Source: Dysgonamonadaceae bacterium (GTDB taxonomy: Bacteria; Bacteroidota; Bacteroidia; Bacteroidales; Azobacteroidaceae). From it: DNA of 47,217 nt. This document shows, in pieces, positions 16,870 through 25,559 of this stretch. Position numbers and translations under genes: made by a program. How positions within the stretch are numbered: position 1 is the first letter of the stretch; every line of letters begins with the position of its first letter. The notes beneath the pieces are model-generated. The model saw only the letters and a list, made by a program, of their open reading frames with translations. It ran no database searches and was not told the DNA's origin. Location of the stretch: assembly GCA_031289145.1 (NCBI GenBank), contig JAITQA010000043.1, positions 1 through 47,217 of the forward strand, written 5' to 3'.

Positions 16870-18315
16870 ATGAAGGCAGATAAAACTTTATTATTTATTC
16901 TCCTTGTTATAGCGCTTTTAGCGTTATTATGTGTTGTTTTTCCTGAAAAAGGCATAGCTTTTGGAAGTCGAAGATTGTTTTTTCCCACCTTGGAAGAAGT
17001 GATGGTCAGGGAAAAAAGCCGGTCTGTCGTGGAAAAAATGGAAGAACTGAGAGAAAGTTTGCGCATGCAAATTTTTCAGGATTCCGTATCCACGGCTAAT
17101 TTCCTGACTTGCAATGATTCAATGCTTTTTTACACTCGTTTTGCAATCGAAAATCCGGCAAGAATTCATTTGCCGAACGATGACCTTACTTTTTTTGATT
17201 CCCTTTTTGAGAAACTTTCAAATTGTAAAGTGAATAACGAACTTGTTCATATCCTGCATTATGGCGACTCGCAGATTGAAGGAGACAGAATAACCGGTTT
17301 CATCCGTCAAAGTTTACAGGAAAAATTCGGAGGTAAGGGCCCCGGACTGCTTCCTGCCGTGCAGGTTATCCCGTCAACAGCTGTTAACCAGTCCGCTTCC
17401 GAAAATATGGAGAGATATACCATCTCGGGAAATTTTGTTAACAAAGCGGCACACAACCGGTATGGTATAATGGGGCAGGTAAGCGAAGTTTCCGGATACG
17501 GTTTGTTGTCGGTTCGGGCGCGAAATTCAAAAACAACCTACAAAAACTTGGGAAGTTTTTCAAAAATAAGGTTGTTTGTCGGTCGTAATGAACCGGGTTT
17601 TCAAGCGACACTACTCCCTGCCAAAGAACAGGCAATTACGCAATCCTTGCAAAAATCCGGTGTTCGAACACGTGTTTTAACGTGGAATTTGAAAAAACCG
17701 GTCAAACAATTCTCCCTGCGATTTTCAGGCTCAGCCGAAATCACAGCTATTTCGGTCGATGGAGAAAACGGAGTCGCTGTAGATAACATTCCGCTCCGTG
17801 GTAGTTCGGGCACTTTCTTTTCCATGATTGATACAAATTCTCTTGTATCGGCGATGAGAGAGCTGAATACACAATTAATTCTGCTTGAATTCGGCGGAAA
17901 TATGATGCCGTCGATAAAAAATAAAAAATATATTGCTGCCTACAAAAAAGAAATGGCCAAACAAATAGTACATTTACAGAAAAGCTATCCCGAAGCAAAA
18001 ATTATTTTAATCGGTCCGGCAGATATGTCGGTGAAAGTGAATGGACATTTGCAAACGATTCCTTTCATGGCAGAGACCATTCAGGGGATGAAAGAAGCTG
18101 CCTTGGAAAACGGTGCGGCATTCTGGGATATGTATGCGGTAATGGGCGGTAGAAATTCGATGATTGAATGGGTAAGACACAAACCGGCTTTGGCTGCGCC
18201 GGATTATATCCATTTCACTCCGCGGGGTGCGGAAAGAATCGGGGAAATGTTTTATGAATCCCTGATGATTTACTATGATTTTGTTATTTTCAGAAAAAAT
18301 ATGAATATAAAATGA
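16870..18315 (+). CDS. SGNH/GDSL-type protein, first of the acyltransferase operon
   Basis: The 481-residue protein has an N-terminal membrane anchor (LLFILLVIALLALLCVVFP), so the body lies in the periplasm. SGNH blocks are visible: ILHYGDSQIEGDR with the nucleophile serine, LEFGGNMM as block III, and PDYIHFTPRGAERIGE with the D-x-x-H of block V. The region of about 200 residues between blocks I and III is a beta-rich insertion. Such proteins act with MBOAT proteins to acetylate or deacetylate glycans. The stop overlaps the next start by 4 bases. Confidence 0.82.
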   Translation: MKADKTLLFILLVIALLALLCVVFPEKGIAFGSRRLFFPTLEEVMVREKSRSVVEKMEELRESLRMQIFQDSVSTANFLTCNDSMLFYTRFAIENPARIHLPNDDLTFFDSLFEKLSNCKVNNELVHILHYGDSQIEGDRITGFIRQSLQEKFGGKGPGLLPAVQVIPSTAVNQSASENMERYTISGNFVNKAAHNRYGIMGQVSEVSGYGLLSVRARNSKTTYKNLGSFSKIRLFVGRNEPGFQATLLPAKEQAITQSLQKSGVRTRVLTWNLKKPVKQFSLRFSGSAEITAISVDGENGVAVDNIPLRGSSGTFFSMIDTNSLVSAMRELNTQLILLEFGGNMMPSIKNKKYIAAYKKEMAKQIVHLQKSYPEAKIILIGPADMSVKVNGHLQTIPFMAETIQGMKEAALENGAAFWDMYAVMGGRNSMIEWVRHKPALAAPDYIHFTPRGAERIGEMFYESLMIYYDFVIFRKNMNIK

Positions 18316-19574
18316 AAAAATTACTGTTTGTTTTTATACTTGTTGTCGCTGTTTCTCAATTGTTTGCCAAGGAATTTATTCGGGAAATTCCGCTTATGAC
18401 AGAAATTGACGACAGCTACAACCGTATTCAAATACCCGGTGGAGATTCATGCCGGATAAACGCCTTTTTTCAGAAAATAGATTCCTTATTTGCATTTGGC
18501 ACAGGAAAGATAAATATCTTGCACATTGGAGGTTCACATGTTCAAGCCGATGTATTCACCAACCGGATACGACGAAATTTAGACGAAGTAAACAAAGATT
18601 TCAAGCCTTCGCGCGGGTATATTTTCCCTTTTCGCATAGCCAAAACCAACAATCCGGTGAATTATACCGTGAAGTATACCGGAAATTGGCAATCTGTTCG
18701 TAGCGTGGATAGAAACCGGGAAATACCCATAGGCCTCGGCGGCCTTTCCGTCTATACCAACGACCCCAATGCTGAAATCACGGTATGTTTGAATACCGAT
18801 GTTTTTGACCGTCGTTGGGATTTTGATATATTACAACTTATCGGATATCCGAAAGATGACCATCCGGGCGTAGAACCGCTGCTGAGATACAACTCGACTT
18901 ATTTAAACCCGATATTGGATAAAGATTCCAAAACCTATTATTTTTCACTTCCGGAATTGGCGGATTCGTTTACCATCTGCTTTAAACAGAAAGATGCTAT
19001 TCCGCAAACATTTATCTTAGATGGATTTATTCCGCAGAAAGATGAAGAAGGAATTGTGTATCATTCTGTTGGCGTGAATGGCGCTACCGTTCGTTCTTTC
19101 TTGGAAAGTGAAAATTTTGAAGACGAACTGAAATTAATCCGACCTGATATGGTGATTTTCAACATAGGCATAAATGATGCCACCGGAAAAAATTTCAACG
19201 AAGAATCTTTTATTGCCAACTATAACAGGCTTGTTCGTGAAATAGAACGGGTATCTCCCGGTTGTGCATTCATCTTTATTACGAACAACGATTCTTTTCG
19301 GAGAATTTCACGCCGAAAATATGCAGTGAACCAAAACGGCCTGGTCTCCCAAAGGGCTTTTTATCGTTTAGCGAAACAACACAAAGGCGGTGTCTGGGAC
19401 TTGTTTGCTTTGATGGGAGGTCTCGGTTCGATGCAAAAATGGGAGAAAAAAGGCCTGGCAAAAATAGATAAAATACATTTTACCTACGAAGGTTATACCT
19501 TGTTGGGTGATTTGCTTTATAATGCTTTGATGAATTACTATTTGTATAACGATGATATAGATTTGCAACTATGA
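18312..19574 (+). CDS. SGNH/GDSL-type protein, second of the acyltransferase operon
   Basis: The 420-residue protein has a cleavable signal peptide ending near QLFAKE. SGNH blocks are ILHIGGSHVQADVFTNRI (GGS in place of GDS), FNIGINDATGKNF as block III, and KIDKIHFTYEGYTLLGD as block V. It is a paralogue of the preceding protein with the same block order and insertion. It is probably a periplasmic acyltransferase or esterase that takes acyl groups delivered by the MBOAT protein. Both ends overlap neighbouring genes by 4 bases. Confidence 0.82.
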   Translation: MKKLLFVFILVVAVSQLFAKEFIREIPLMTEIDDSYNRIQIPGGDSCRINAFFQKIDSLFAFGTGKINILHIGGSHVQADVFTNRIRRNLDEVNKDFKPSRGYIFPFRIAKTNNPVNYTVKYTGNWQSVRSVDRNREIPIGLGGLSVYTNDPNAEITVCLNTDVFDRRWDFDILQLIGYPKDDHPGVEPLLRYNSTYLNPILDKDSKTYYFSLPELADSFTICFKQKDAIPQTFILDGFIPQKDEEGIVYHSVGVNGATVRSFLESENFEDELKLIRPDMVIFNIGINDATGKNFNEESFIANYNRLVREIERVSPGCAFIFITNNDSFRRISRRKYAVNQNGLVSQRAFYRLAKQHKGGVWDLFALMGGLGSMQKWEKKGLAKIDKIHFTYEGYTLLGDLLYNALMNYYLYNDDIDLQL

Positions 19575-21418
19575 TTCTGTCATTTTTGAAAGACATATTC
19601 GTCTTTGATTCGCATTTTCCTTTGTTGTTCACCCAATTTTATTTTTGGGCGTTTTTCGCATTTGTATTTGCAGGATTCAGCCTGCTGAAAAATAAAATTT
19701 TACTGCGTAACACCTTTCTCGCCTTTGTCAGCCTCTTCTTCTATTACAAAACAAGCGGATTGTTCGTGCTGATTCTGCTATTTACCACAGCATTCAATTT
19801 CTATCAAGCCAAGGGCATAGACAACGCAGTAAGCGATAAGCTAAAAAAGAAAAAGCTGATTATCGGCTTAAGTGTAAATCTATTAGCGCTTTTTTATTTC
19901 AAATATGCTTATTTCATTACCGGTTTATTCAACGACATTTTCGGATTTCATTTACAAGTGTACGATATATTTGCCCGTATCGGGAATATGCTTGCCGGAA
20001 ACGAACATTTCGATGTCGGCAATATCTTGTTACCGGTAGGAATCTCTTTTTATACTTTCCAGAATATCAGCTATATAGTTGATGTTTTCAGAAAAAAAGT
20101 CAAACCGGTTGAAAGCATATTTAATTTTGCTTTTTATGTCAGTTTTTTCCCGCAGTTGGTTGCCGGACCTATTGTGCGGGCGAACGAATTTATACCGCAA
20201 ATTTATAAGCGCTATTTCATTTCCCGCCGACAGTTTGGCATAGCTATTTTTTGGATATTAAACGGATTGATGAAGAAAATTATCCTCAGCGACTATATTG
20301 CGGTGAATTTTGTCGACCGGGTCTTTGAAAATCCGGGCATGTTTTCGGGATTTGAAAACTTGGTAGCTCTATTCGGCTATTCTTTGCAAGTCTATGCCGA
20401 TTTTTCGGGATATACCGATATTGCCATTGGTGTAGCTATGTTGATGGGATTTTATTTGCCGAAAAATTTCGATTCGCCGTACAAAGCGACCAATCCGGGA
20501 AATTTTTGGAAACGCTGGCATATTTCTCTTTCCAAGTGGTTGCAAGATTATCTGTATATCCCCTTGGGAGGAAACAGAAACGCCACTTTCGGTACATACG
20601 CTTGCCTGATTTCCATTGCGTTGATAGCGATAATTCTGGCAGGAAATATGTGGGTTACTTTGATGATTGCGTTTATCGGATTGGCTGTGGTGTATAAAAT
20701 TCGTTTCTATCCGGAAAATCTGCGGAAAACCCAAACAAATTTTAATATGATGAATACCATGCTTTTGGGTGGACTTTGGCATGGAGCCAGTTGGAATTTC
20801 ATGATTTGGGGCGGACTGAATGGCTTGGGAATCCTTGTCTACAAATTTTGGAAAGACATAAACGTATACAGACGCACTTCTATCTTAGCCGCTTTGACAT
20901 TTCTGTTTGTGTTATTGGCGCTGCTGTTCCAATCTCCGATTTTTACCATCGGGATGGTGTGGATTGCCGGTATTTTTGCCGGGACATTCATTCGGTTGCT
21001 GTACCATTTTTTCGGAGGAAAATACGCTTTCAAACACATAGAAATGTATTGGGCTGTAGCACAGACTTTTGTCTTTATCTCCTTTACCCGTTTGTTTTTC
21101 AGGGCCGGTTCTAATCTGAATCCGGTAGAAGCGAACCAGACGGCTTGGAATACAGCCAAAAGCATGGTCGCTCAAATCGGCGGTAATTGGAATACCTCAC
21201 AAATCGATACCATGATCTATGAGTACCGGTATGTATTTTCCATGATAATCATCGGACTGATTATACATTGGCTGCCGGATAAATGGAAAAGGCGCTACCG
21301 ACTTACCTTTGCACAACTACCCTTTGTGCCGATGGCGCTGGTCGTTGTTATCTGCATTTTTATCATTTACCAATTCATCACCGCCGATTTGCAAGCATTC
21401 ATCTACTTCCAGTTTTAA
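19571..21418 (+). CDS. MBOAT family O-acyltransferase (AlgI/DltB-like)
   Basis: A 615-residue multi-pass inner-membrane protein. Family marks are LLPVGISFYTFQNISYIVDV, FFPQLVAGPIVRANEF, FWKRWHISLSKWLQDYLYIP and the catalytic histidine in LGGLWHGASWNFMIWGGLNG. It is about 100 residues longer than AlgI, with extra C-terminal segments. It would pass acyl groups, probably acetyl, across the membrane to the two SGNH proteins encoded before it. The target glycan is unknown. The RNA ends in the symmetrical hairpin at 21435-21463. Confidence 0.93.
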   Translation: MILSFLKDIFVFDSHFPLLFTQFYFWAFFAFVFAGFSLLKNKILLRNTFLAFVSLFFYYKTSGLFVLILLFTTAFNFYQAKGIDNAVSDKLKKKKLIIGLSVNLLALFYFKYAYFITGLFNDIFGFHLQVYDIFARIGNMLAGNEHFDVGNILLPVGISFYTFQNISYIVDVFRKKVKPVESIFNFAFYVSFFPQLVAGPIVRANEFIPQIYKRYFISRRQFGIAIFWILNGLMKKIILSDYIAVNFVDRVFENPGMFSGFENLVALFGYSLQVYADFSGYTDIAIGVAMLMGFYLPKNFDSPYKATNPGNFWKRWHISLSKWLQDYLYIPLGGNRNATFGTYACLISIALIAIILAGNMWVTLMIAFIGLAVVYKIRFYPENLRKTQTNFNMMNTMLLGGLWHGASWNFMIWGGLNGLGILVYKFWKDINVYRRTSILAALTFLFVLLALLFQSPIFTIGMVWIAGIFAGTFIRLLYHFFGGKYAFKHIEMYWAVAQTFVFISFTRLFFRAGSNLNPVEANQTAWNTAKSMVAQIGGNWNTSQIDTMIYEYRYVFSMIIIGLIIHWLPDKWKRRYRLTFAQLPFVPMALVVVICIFIIYQFITADLQAFIYFQF

Positions 21419-21434
21419 AACTGCGGAATTTGCA

Positions 21435-21463
21435 CTATTAAGTGTAAAAAACACACTTAATAG
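21435..21463. terminator. Symmetrical hairpin between convergent genes
   Basis: CTATTAAGTGT at 21435-21445 pairs perfectly with ACACTTAATAG at 21453-21463. It lies between the MBOAT stop and the GH3 stop and could end transcription from both sides. Confidence 0.7.
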
Positions 21464-21471
21464 CGCGACCA

Positions 21472-23775
21472 TTATTTCAGTGTGAATACCGCTGTTTTCA
21501 AATCTTCGTCTTTAGAAGAAGAGCCGGCCATAACTTTGAAAGTACCCGGCTCTATCATCTGATCCAATCTTTTGCCTAAAAAACGTAATTTGTCATTTGT
21601 GATCGTAAACTCCACTATTTTAGTTTCGCCGGGAGCTAAGGCTACTTTTGTAAAATCTTTTAATTCTTTCACGGGACGGGTTACGGAACTAAATTCATCG
21701 CGAATATACAGTTGCACAATTTCCGTACCCTCACGATCCCCTACATTCGTGACCGGAATACTTACCTTTACGGATTCATTTTCCGTTATTTCCTGTTTGT
21801 CCAATTTGATAATTCCGTATTGGTATTTTGTATAGCTCAAGCCGTATCCGAAAGGGAAAAGCGGTGTATTTTCGCTTAACTTATACCCATGGAAAGACAA
21901 CGAAGGTTTATGGTTATAAACCAATTGGATTTGTCCTACATGGCGGGGAATGGTCACAGCCAACTTGGCCGAAGGGTTTACCAGACCGTAGAGAATTTCG
22001 GCTATGGCTTGTCCGCCGTACATGCCCGGTTCCCAAGCGTTTATCAGGGCATCCACATTCTCGGCTATCCATTCTACGCCCAAAGGTCGTCCTGAAATAA
22101 GCACTACGACAGTCGGTTTCCCGGAAGCTTTTATTTTTTCTATCAGTTCTTGCTGTAAACCGACCAAATTGATGTCCGACCGATCGGTATCTTCGCCACC
22201 GGTGCGCTCCGACCAACGGAAACGCATCATATATTCACCTGCAATTACAATATTCAGATCGGCATCTTTGGCTTTACGAACAGCTTCATCTACCTTAGCC
22301 GGATCCATATTACGGGGATCCCAACCCTGATCGACAAAGGTAATGTCTGTGTTTTTGGCTACCATTTTAAGCCCGTCAAGTACCGTAATCACATTTTCGT
22401 CGTTCTGGAGAGCAGTCCAATCGCCCATAATATTCTGGTCATTGGCGTTGATACCGGTAATCATCACTTTTTTGTATTTTTTCTCATCCAAAGGCAGAAT
22501 GCCATTGTTCGTCAGCAGGACAATACTGTTACGAGCCGCATTCAAAGCTGTTTGGCGATGTTCTTCACACAAACGGACTTTCATTGATGCTTCGGGGTCG
22601 CAATAGGTATCCAAATCGAATAAACCCAGTTTGAATTTCGCATAAAGAATCCGTCTGACCGATTCATCAATCCTGCTCATCTGAATACGACCTTCTTTTA
22701 CCAATTCACAAACGTATTCGTTCCAGTAAACCCCGTGCATGTGCATATCCATTCCGGCCATGATACTCTGAAAGAAAGCCTCTTTGAGCGAAGTAGCGGT
22801 ATGTTGCATATCATACAGGTGCTCGATATCCATCCAGTCGCTTACAATAAATCCTTTGAAATTCCACTCTTTTCTGAGTACGTCTTCCATAAGCCATTCG
22901 TTTTCGTGGGCAGGAATACCATTCACCTCATTATGAGCCGTCATCAACGTACCGGCTCCGGCATCCACACCGGCTTTGAAAGGCGGGAAAAAAACTTCGC
23001 GCAAGGTTCGTTCCGACAAGTCGGCAGGCGCGGCATTCGCTCCGTTGATGGCTTCACTTCCGGCAACAAAATGTTTGATACAGGCCAGTACATCGTTCGG
23101 CCCAAAATTTCCCTGATAGCCTTGTGTCGTCGCAACGCCCATCTTTTCTACCAGGTACGGGTCTTCGCCGAAAGTTTCCCCAACTCTTCCCCAGCGAGGG
23201 TCGCGGGCAACTTCCACATTGGGATTAAAAGTCCAGTGAAGATTCATGGAACGCATTTCTTTTGCCGTTTGATGGGCAATTGTATAAGCCATCGTCGTAT
23301 CAAATGAGCAAGCCAAGCCAATATTGGTCGGATAGACCGTATTATCCGGTGCGTTTGCATTTCCGTGAATAGCATCTATCCCAATGATTAAAGGAATTTT
23401 AAGCCGACTCTTCATAGCAAGGCTTTGCAGGTAATTCGTCTCTTTGATGGTTACAACATGGAGGAAAGAACCTATCAAGCCTTCCTGTGTCCAACGTTCC
23501 ACATCGAAAGAAGTCACACCGGGATAAAAAGCGTTTGCCGTATTATTTTTCAACTCTTCTTCCGAAAGATTACTTTCAGCCCCACGCATGTGCTCCAAGC
23601 CGACAAACTGATTCATCTGTCCGACTTTTTCTTCTAAAGTCATGCGATTTAACAAATCTTCTACCCGTTTTTCTATGGGTTGTTTCTTATCCATATAAAT
23701 TAAATTATCCGCTTTTGATGTAAAAATGCAAAAGTTTAGTAAAACCAAGCCTGCCACAATAGTCTTCTTTATCAT
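21472..23775 (-). CDS. Glycoside hydrolase family 3 beta-glycosidase (BglX-like)
   Basis: The 767-residue protein has a signal peptide (LVLLNFCIFTSKADN). The GH3 N-terminal barrel carries the nucleophile in GFIVSDWMDIEHLYD and the substrate-binding KHFVAGSEAINGAN. The C-terminal domain includes WSERTGGEDTDRSDINL, near the acid/base glutamate, and a fibronectin III-like end (VTNVGDREGTEIVQLYI). Such enzymes release glucose or other sugars from short beta-linked oligosaccharides in the periplasm. It starts 1 base after the GH26 stop and is the last gene of the PUL. Exact sugar specificity cannot be read. Confidence 0.92.
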   Translation of the reverse strand: MIKKTIVAGLVLLNFCIFTSKADNLIYMDKKQPIEKRVEDLLNRMTLEEKVGQMNQFVGLEHMRGAESNLSEEELKNNTANAFYPGVTSFDVERWTQEGLIGSFLHVVTIKETNYLQSLAMKSRLKIPLIIGIDAIHGNANAPDNTVYPTNIGLACSFDTTMAYTIAHQTAKEMRSMNLHWTFNPNVEVARDPRWGRVGETFGEDPYLVEKMGVATTQGYQGNFGPNDVLACIKHFVAGSEAINGANAAPADLSERTLREVFFPPFKAGVDAGAGTLMTAHNEVNGIPAHENEWLMEDVLRKEWNFKGFIVSDWMDIEHLYDMQHTATSLKEAFFQSIMAGMDMHMHGVYWNEYVCELVKEGRIQMSRIDESVRRILYAKFKLGLFDLDTYCDPEASMKVRLCEEHRQTALNAARNSIVLLTNNGILPLDEKKYKKVMITGINANDQNIMGDWTALQNDENVITVLDGLKMVAKNTDITFVDQGWDPRNMDPAKVDEAVRKAKDADLNIVIAGEYMMRFRWSERTGGEDTDRSDINLVGLQQELIEKIKASGKPTVVVLISGRPLGVEWIAENVDALINAWEPGMYGGQAIAEILYGLVNPSAKLAVTIPRHVGQIQLVYNHKPSLSFHGYKLSENTPLFPFGYGLSYTKYQYGIIKLDKQEITENESVKVSIPVTNVGDREGTEIVQLYIRDEFSSVTRPVKELKDFTKVALAPGETKIVEFTITNDKLRFLGKRLDQMIEPGTFKVMAGSSSKDEDLKTAVFTLK

Positions 23776-23776
23776 T

Positions 23777-25450
23777 TTATTTCGTTATAATGTTTATTTT
23801 ATGTGCGTATTTTTCGCCGTTATTTACAATCGTTAACAGGCAGTAGGCTTGATTTGAGTTGGATACGAGAACTGTTTGGGTTCCAATTAATTTGTTTTTT
23901 GCCAAAAGAAGTTTTCCGCTCAAATCGTACAAATATACCTGATATTGATTTTCCGGCGAGGTTTCAATATGTATTGATTTCCCATTGGTATAAACGGCAA
24001 ACTTGTCGGGTGCAGGCGCCTGAATTGAGGTATACAGATTCTCCGGCATATCGTCCAAGCTGATTACATCGGAATCGGATAGGGAATTTGTCCAAAATTC
24101 AAGGCTGTTCCATGCGGCGACTTTTGTATGTTCACCATACCAAGGCATATAGTACGACCAGACAGCTTTGTCGTTTTTCATAGCGGCGATGTCGGGAATA
24201 GCGCCACATTCGCTGACGGTCAGGATTTTTTTTCCGCCATATAATCTTTTGAGTTCTTCAAAAGTCAGCATTTGAGAACTGTGATTTCCCTGTTCGTAAA
24301 TATCAATGCCGATGATGTCTACATACGCATCGCCGGGATACCAATTCAGCGCGTTGTTGTTGGCGTCGGAAGTCCATACCCAGATCAGGTTGTTCAAGTG
24401 GTGTTCGTTTGCGAATCTATCGAACATCACCTGCCATATTTTTTTACAGGCTTCAGGGCCTTGCGCTCCCCACCAGAACCAGCCTCCGGCCGCTTCGTGC
24501 AGGGGTCTCCAAAGAACCGGAACGCCGACATCCTGTAATTCTTTCAAATAACCGGCAACCACATCCATGTCCCGCATCAGGGCTTTGTATTCATCGGAGT
24601 TGGGTTCAAAGATTTTACGGGGGTCGAAAGTTGTCCGTTCCGTATAAAATTCTGCTGTTTTGTAAGATGGGTCTCTCCAATGCCAGCACAGGGCGACAAT
24701 ACCTTTATTGTTTTTCCAGGTGATGGCATCCTGAATCAGGTTGGGGTTGTTTCTGTAAGACGGCGGATTGCTTCCGGTGTGATCCATAAAATCCAGACCC
24801 AGTATGGCCGGTTTTTTTCCGGTTCTTTCGTACAGCCAGCTTATTTCGTTTTGGTCATTTCCGGTTGTTGTAGAAAGGCTTTTCAAAGTCATCACGCCGG
24901 AAATACACTTCTGTTGGAAATTATCCAACAGAAATTGGTATAAATTTTGCGTGTTAGCGGTCGGTTGGGAAGTTACCAACGGGCCTATATTAAATTCGAT
25001 GGGAGGCGTGGAAGACGTCGTTATTTCTATATAATCGAAGCGAATCCAGCCCCAGTTTTTTATCATCTCAATCCGGTGTTCTCCGGCGGATAAATAATAA
25101 TTATCAACTACATTTGCATTCACAAAGGCATTGTTTTGAGGAAAAGTAATATTTCTTGTATTTGTGCCGTCAATCCTGAAAGTAATTGTTTTTTCACCGA
25201 AAGAGGCGCTCACACATGCGGAGATTGCATAATAACCGGCTTCCTGTATCGTAAAGGAGAATCGAAGGTCTCCTTCTCGCGTATTTACATATTTTCCTCC
25301 CGAACAGCCGACGTCATCTACTATCTGCGGGCCGCTGCTGCCACCTCCCGAAAAATCGGCATTCTCAGCCTCCAGCCGAATTGTTCCGGCCCGGCTGTTT
25401 GTCGAAAACAAGCACAAGAGGAAAGTGAAGAAGGAGAATGCGAGCTTCAT
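23777..25450 (-). CDS. GH26 beta-mannanase-like enzyme with CBM and T9SS sorting domain
   Basis: The 557-residue protein has a signal peptide ending near NSRAGT, then a CBM6/35-like domain (IRLEAENADFSGGGSSG, residues about 22-145). The GH26 catalytic domain spans about 155-460. Its acid/base glutamate is in VLWRPLHEAAGGWFWWG and its nucleophile in LTVSECGAIPD. The last 75 residues (YQVYLYDLSGKLLLAKN to the basic end HKINIITK) are a type A C-terminal sorting domain of the type IX secretion system. The enzyme should therefore reach the cell surface through T9SS and cut mannan backbones. Confidence 0.9.
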   Translation of the reverse strand: MKLAFSFFTFLLCLFSTNSRAGTIRLEAENADFSGGGSSGPQIVDDVGCSGGKYVNTREGDLRFSFTIQEAGYYAISACVSASFGEKTITFRIDGTNTRNITFPQNNAFVNANVVDNYYLSAGEHRIEMIKNWGWIRFDYIEITTSSTPPIEFNIGPLVTSQPTANTQNLYQFLLDNFQQKCISGVMTLKSLSTTTGNDQNEISWLYERTGKKPAILGLDFMDHTGSNPPSYRNNPNLIQDAITWKNNKGIVALCWHWRDPSYKTAEFYTERTTFDPRKIFEPNSDEYKALMRDMDVVAGYLKELQDVGVPVLWRPLHEAAGGWFWWGAQGPEACKKIWQVMFDRFANEHHLNNLIWVWTSDANNNALNWYPGDAYVDIIGIDIYEQGNHSSQMLTFEELKRLYGGKKILTVSECGAIPDIAAMKNDKAVWSYYMPWYGEHTKVAAWNSLEFWTNSLSDSDVISLDDMPENLYTSIQAPAPDKFAVYTNGKSIHIETSPENQYQVYLYDLSGKLLLAKNKLIGTQTVLVSNSNQAYCLLTIVNNGEKYAHKINIITK

Positions 25451-25479
25451 AAAAAAACATTTTTATAATGTGCTGATGT

Positions 25480-25539
25480 GTGCCTTATCGTCATTGTGAA
25501 AATGAAACAATTTAAGTTCACTTTCACAATGACGAAGCA
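25480..25539 (-). terminator. Long hairpin inside the PUL, between the SGBP and GH26 genes
   Basis: CGTCATTGTGAAA (25489-25501) pairs with TTTCACAATGACG (25522-25534). An inner TGAA/TTCA pair and an outer GTGC/GCAC pair extend it. It lies in the only gap over 40 bases in the operon. It may attenuate transcription or protect the upstream mRNA so that binding proteins exceed enzymes. Confidence 0.55.
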
Positions 25540-25559
25540 CAATATTTACAGTAATAACA

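Noticed and set aside
22735-23307. 190-codon plus-strand ORF opposite the GH3 gene
   Set aside because: Antisense shadow of a conserved enzyme.
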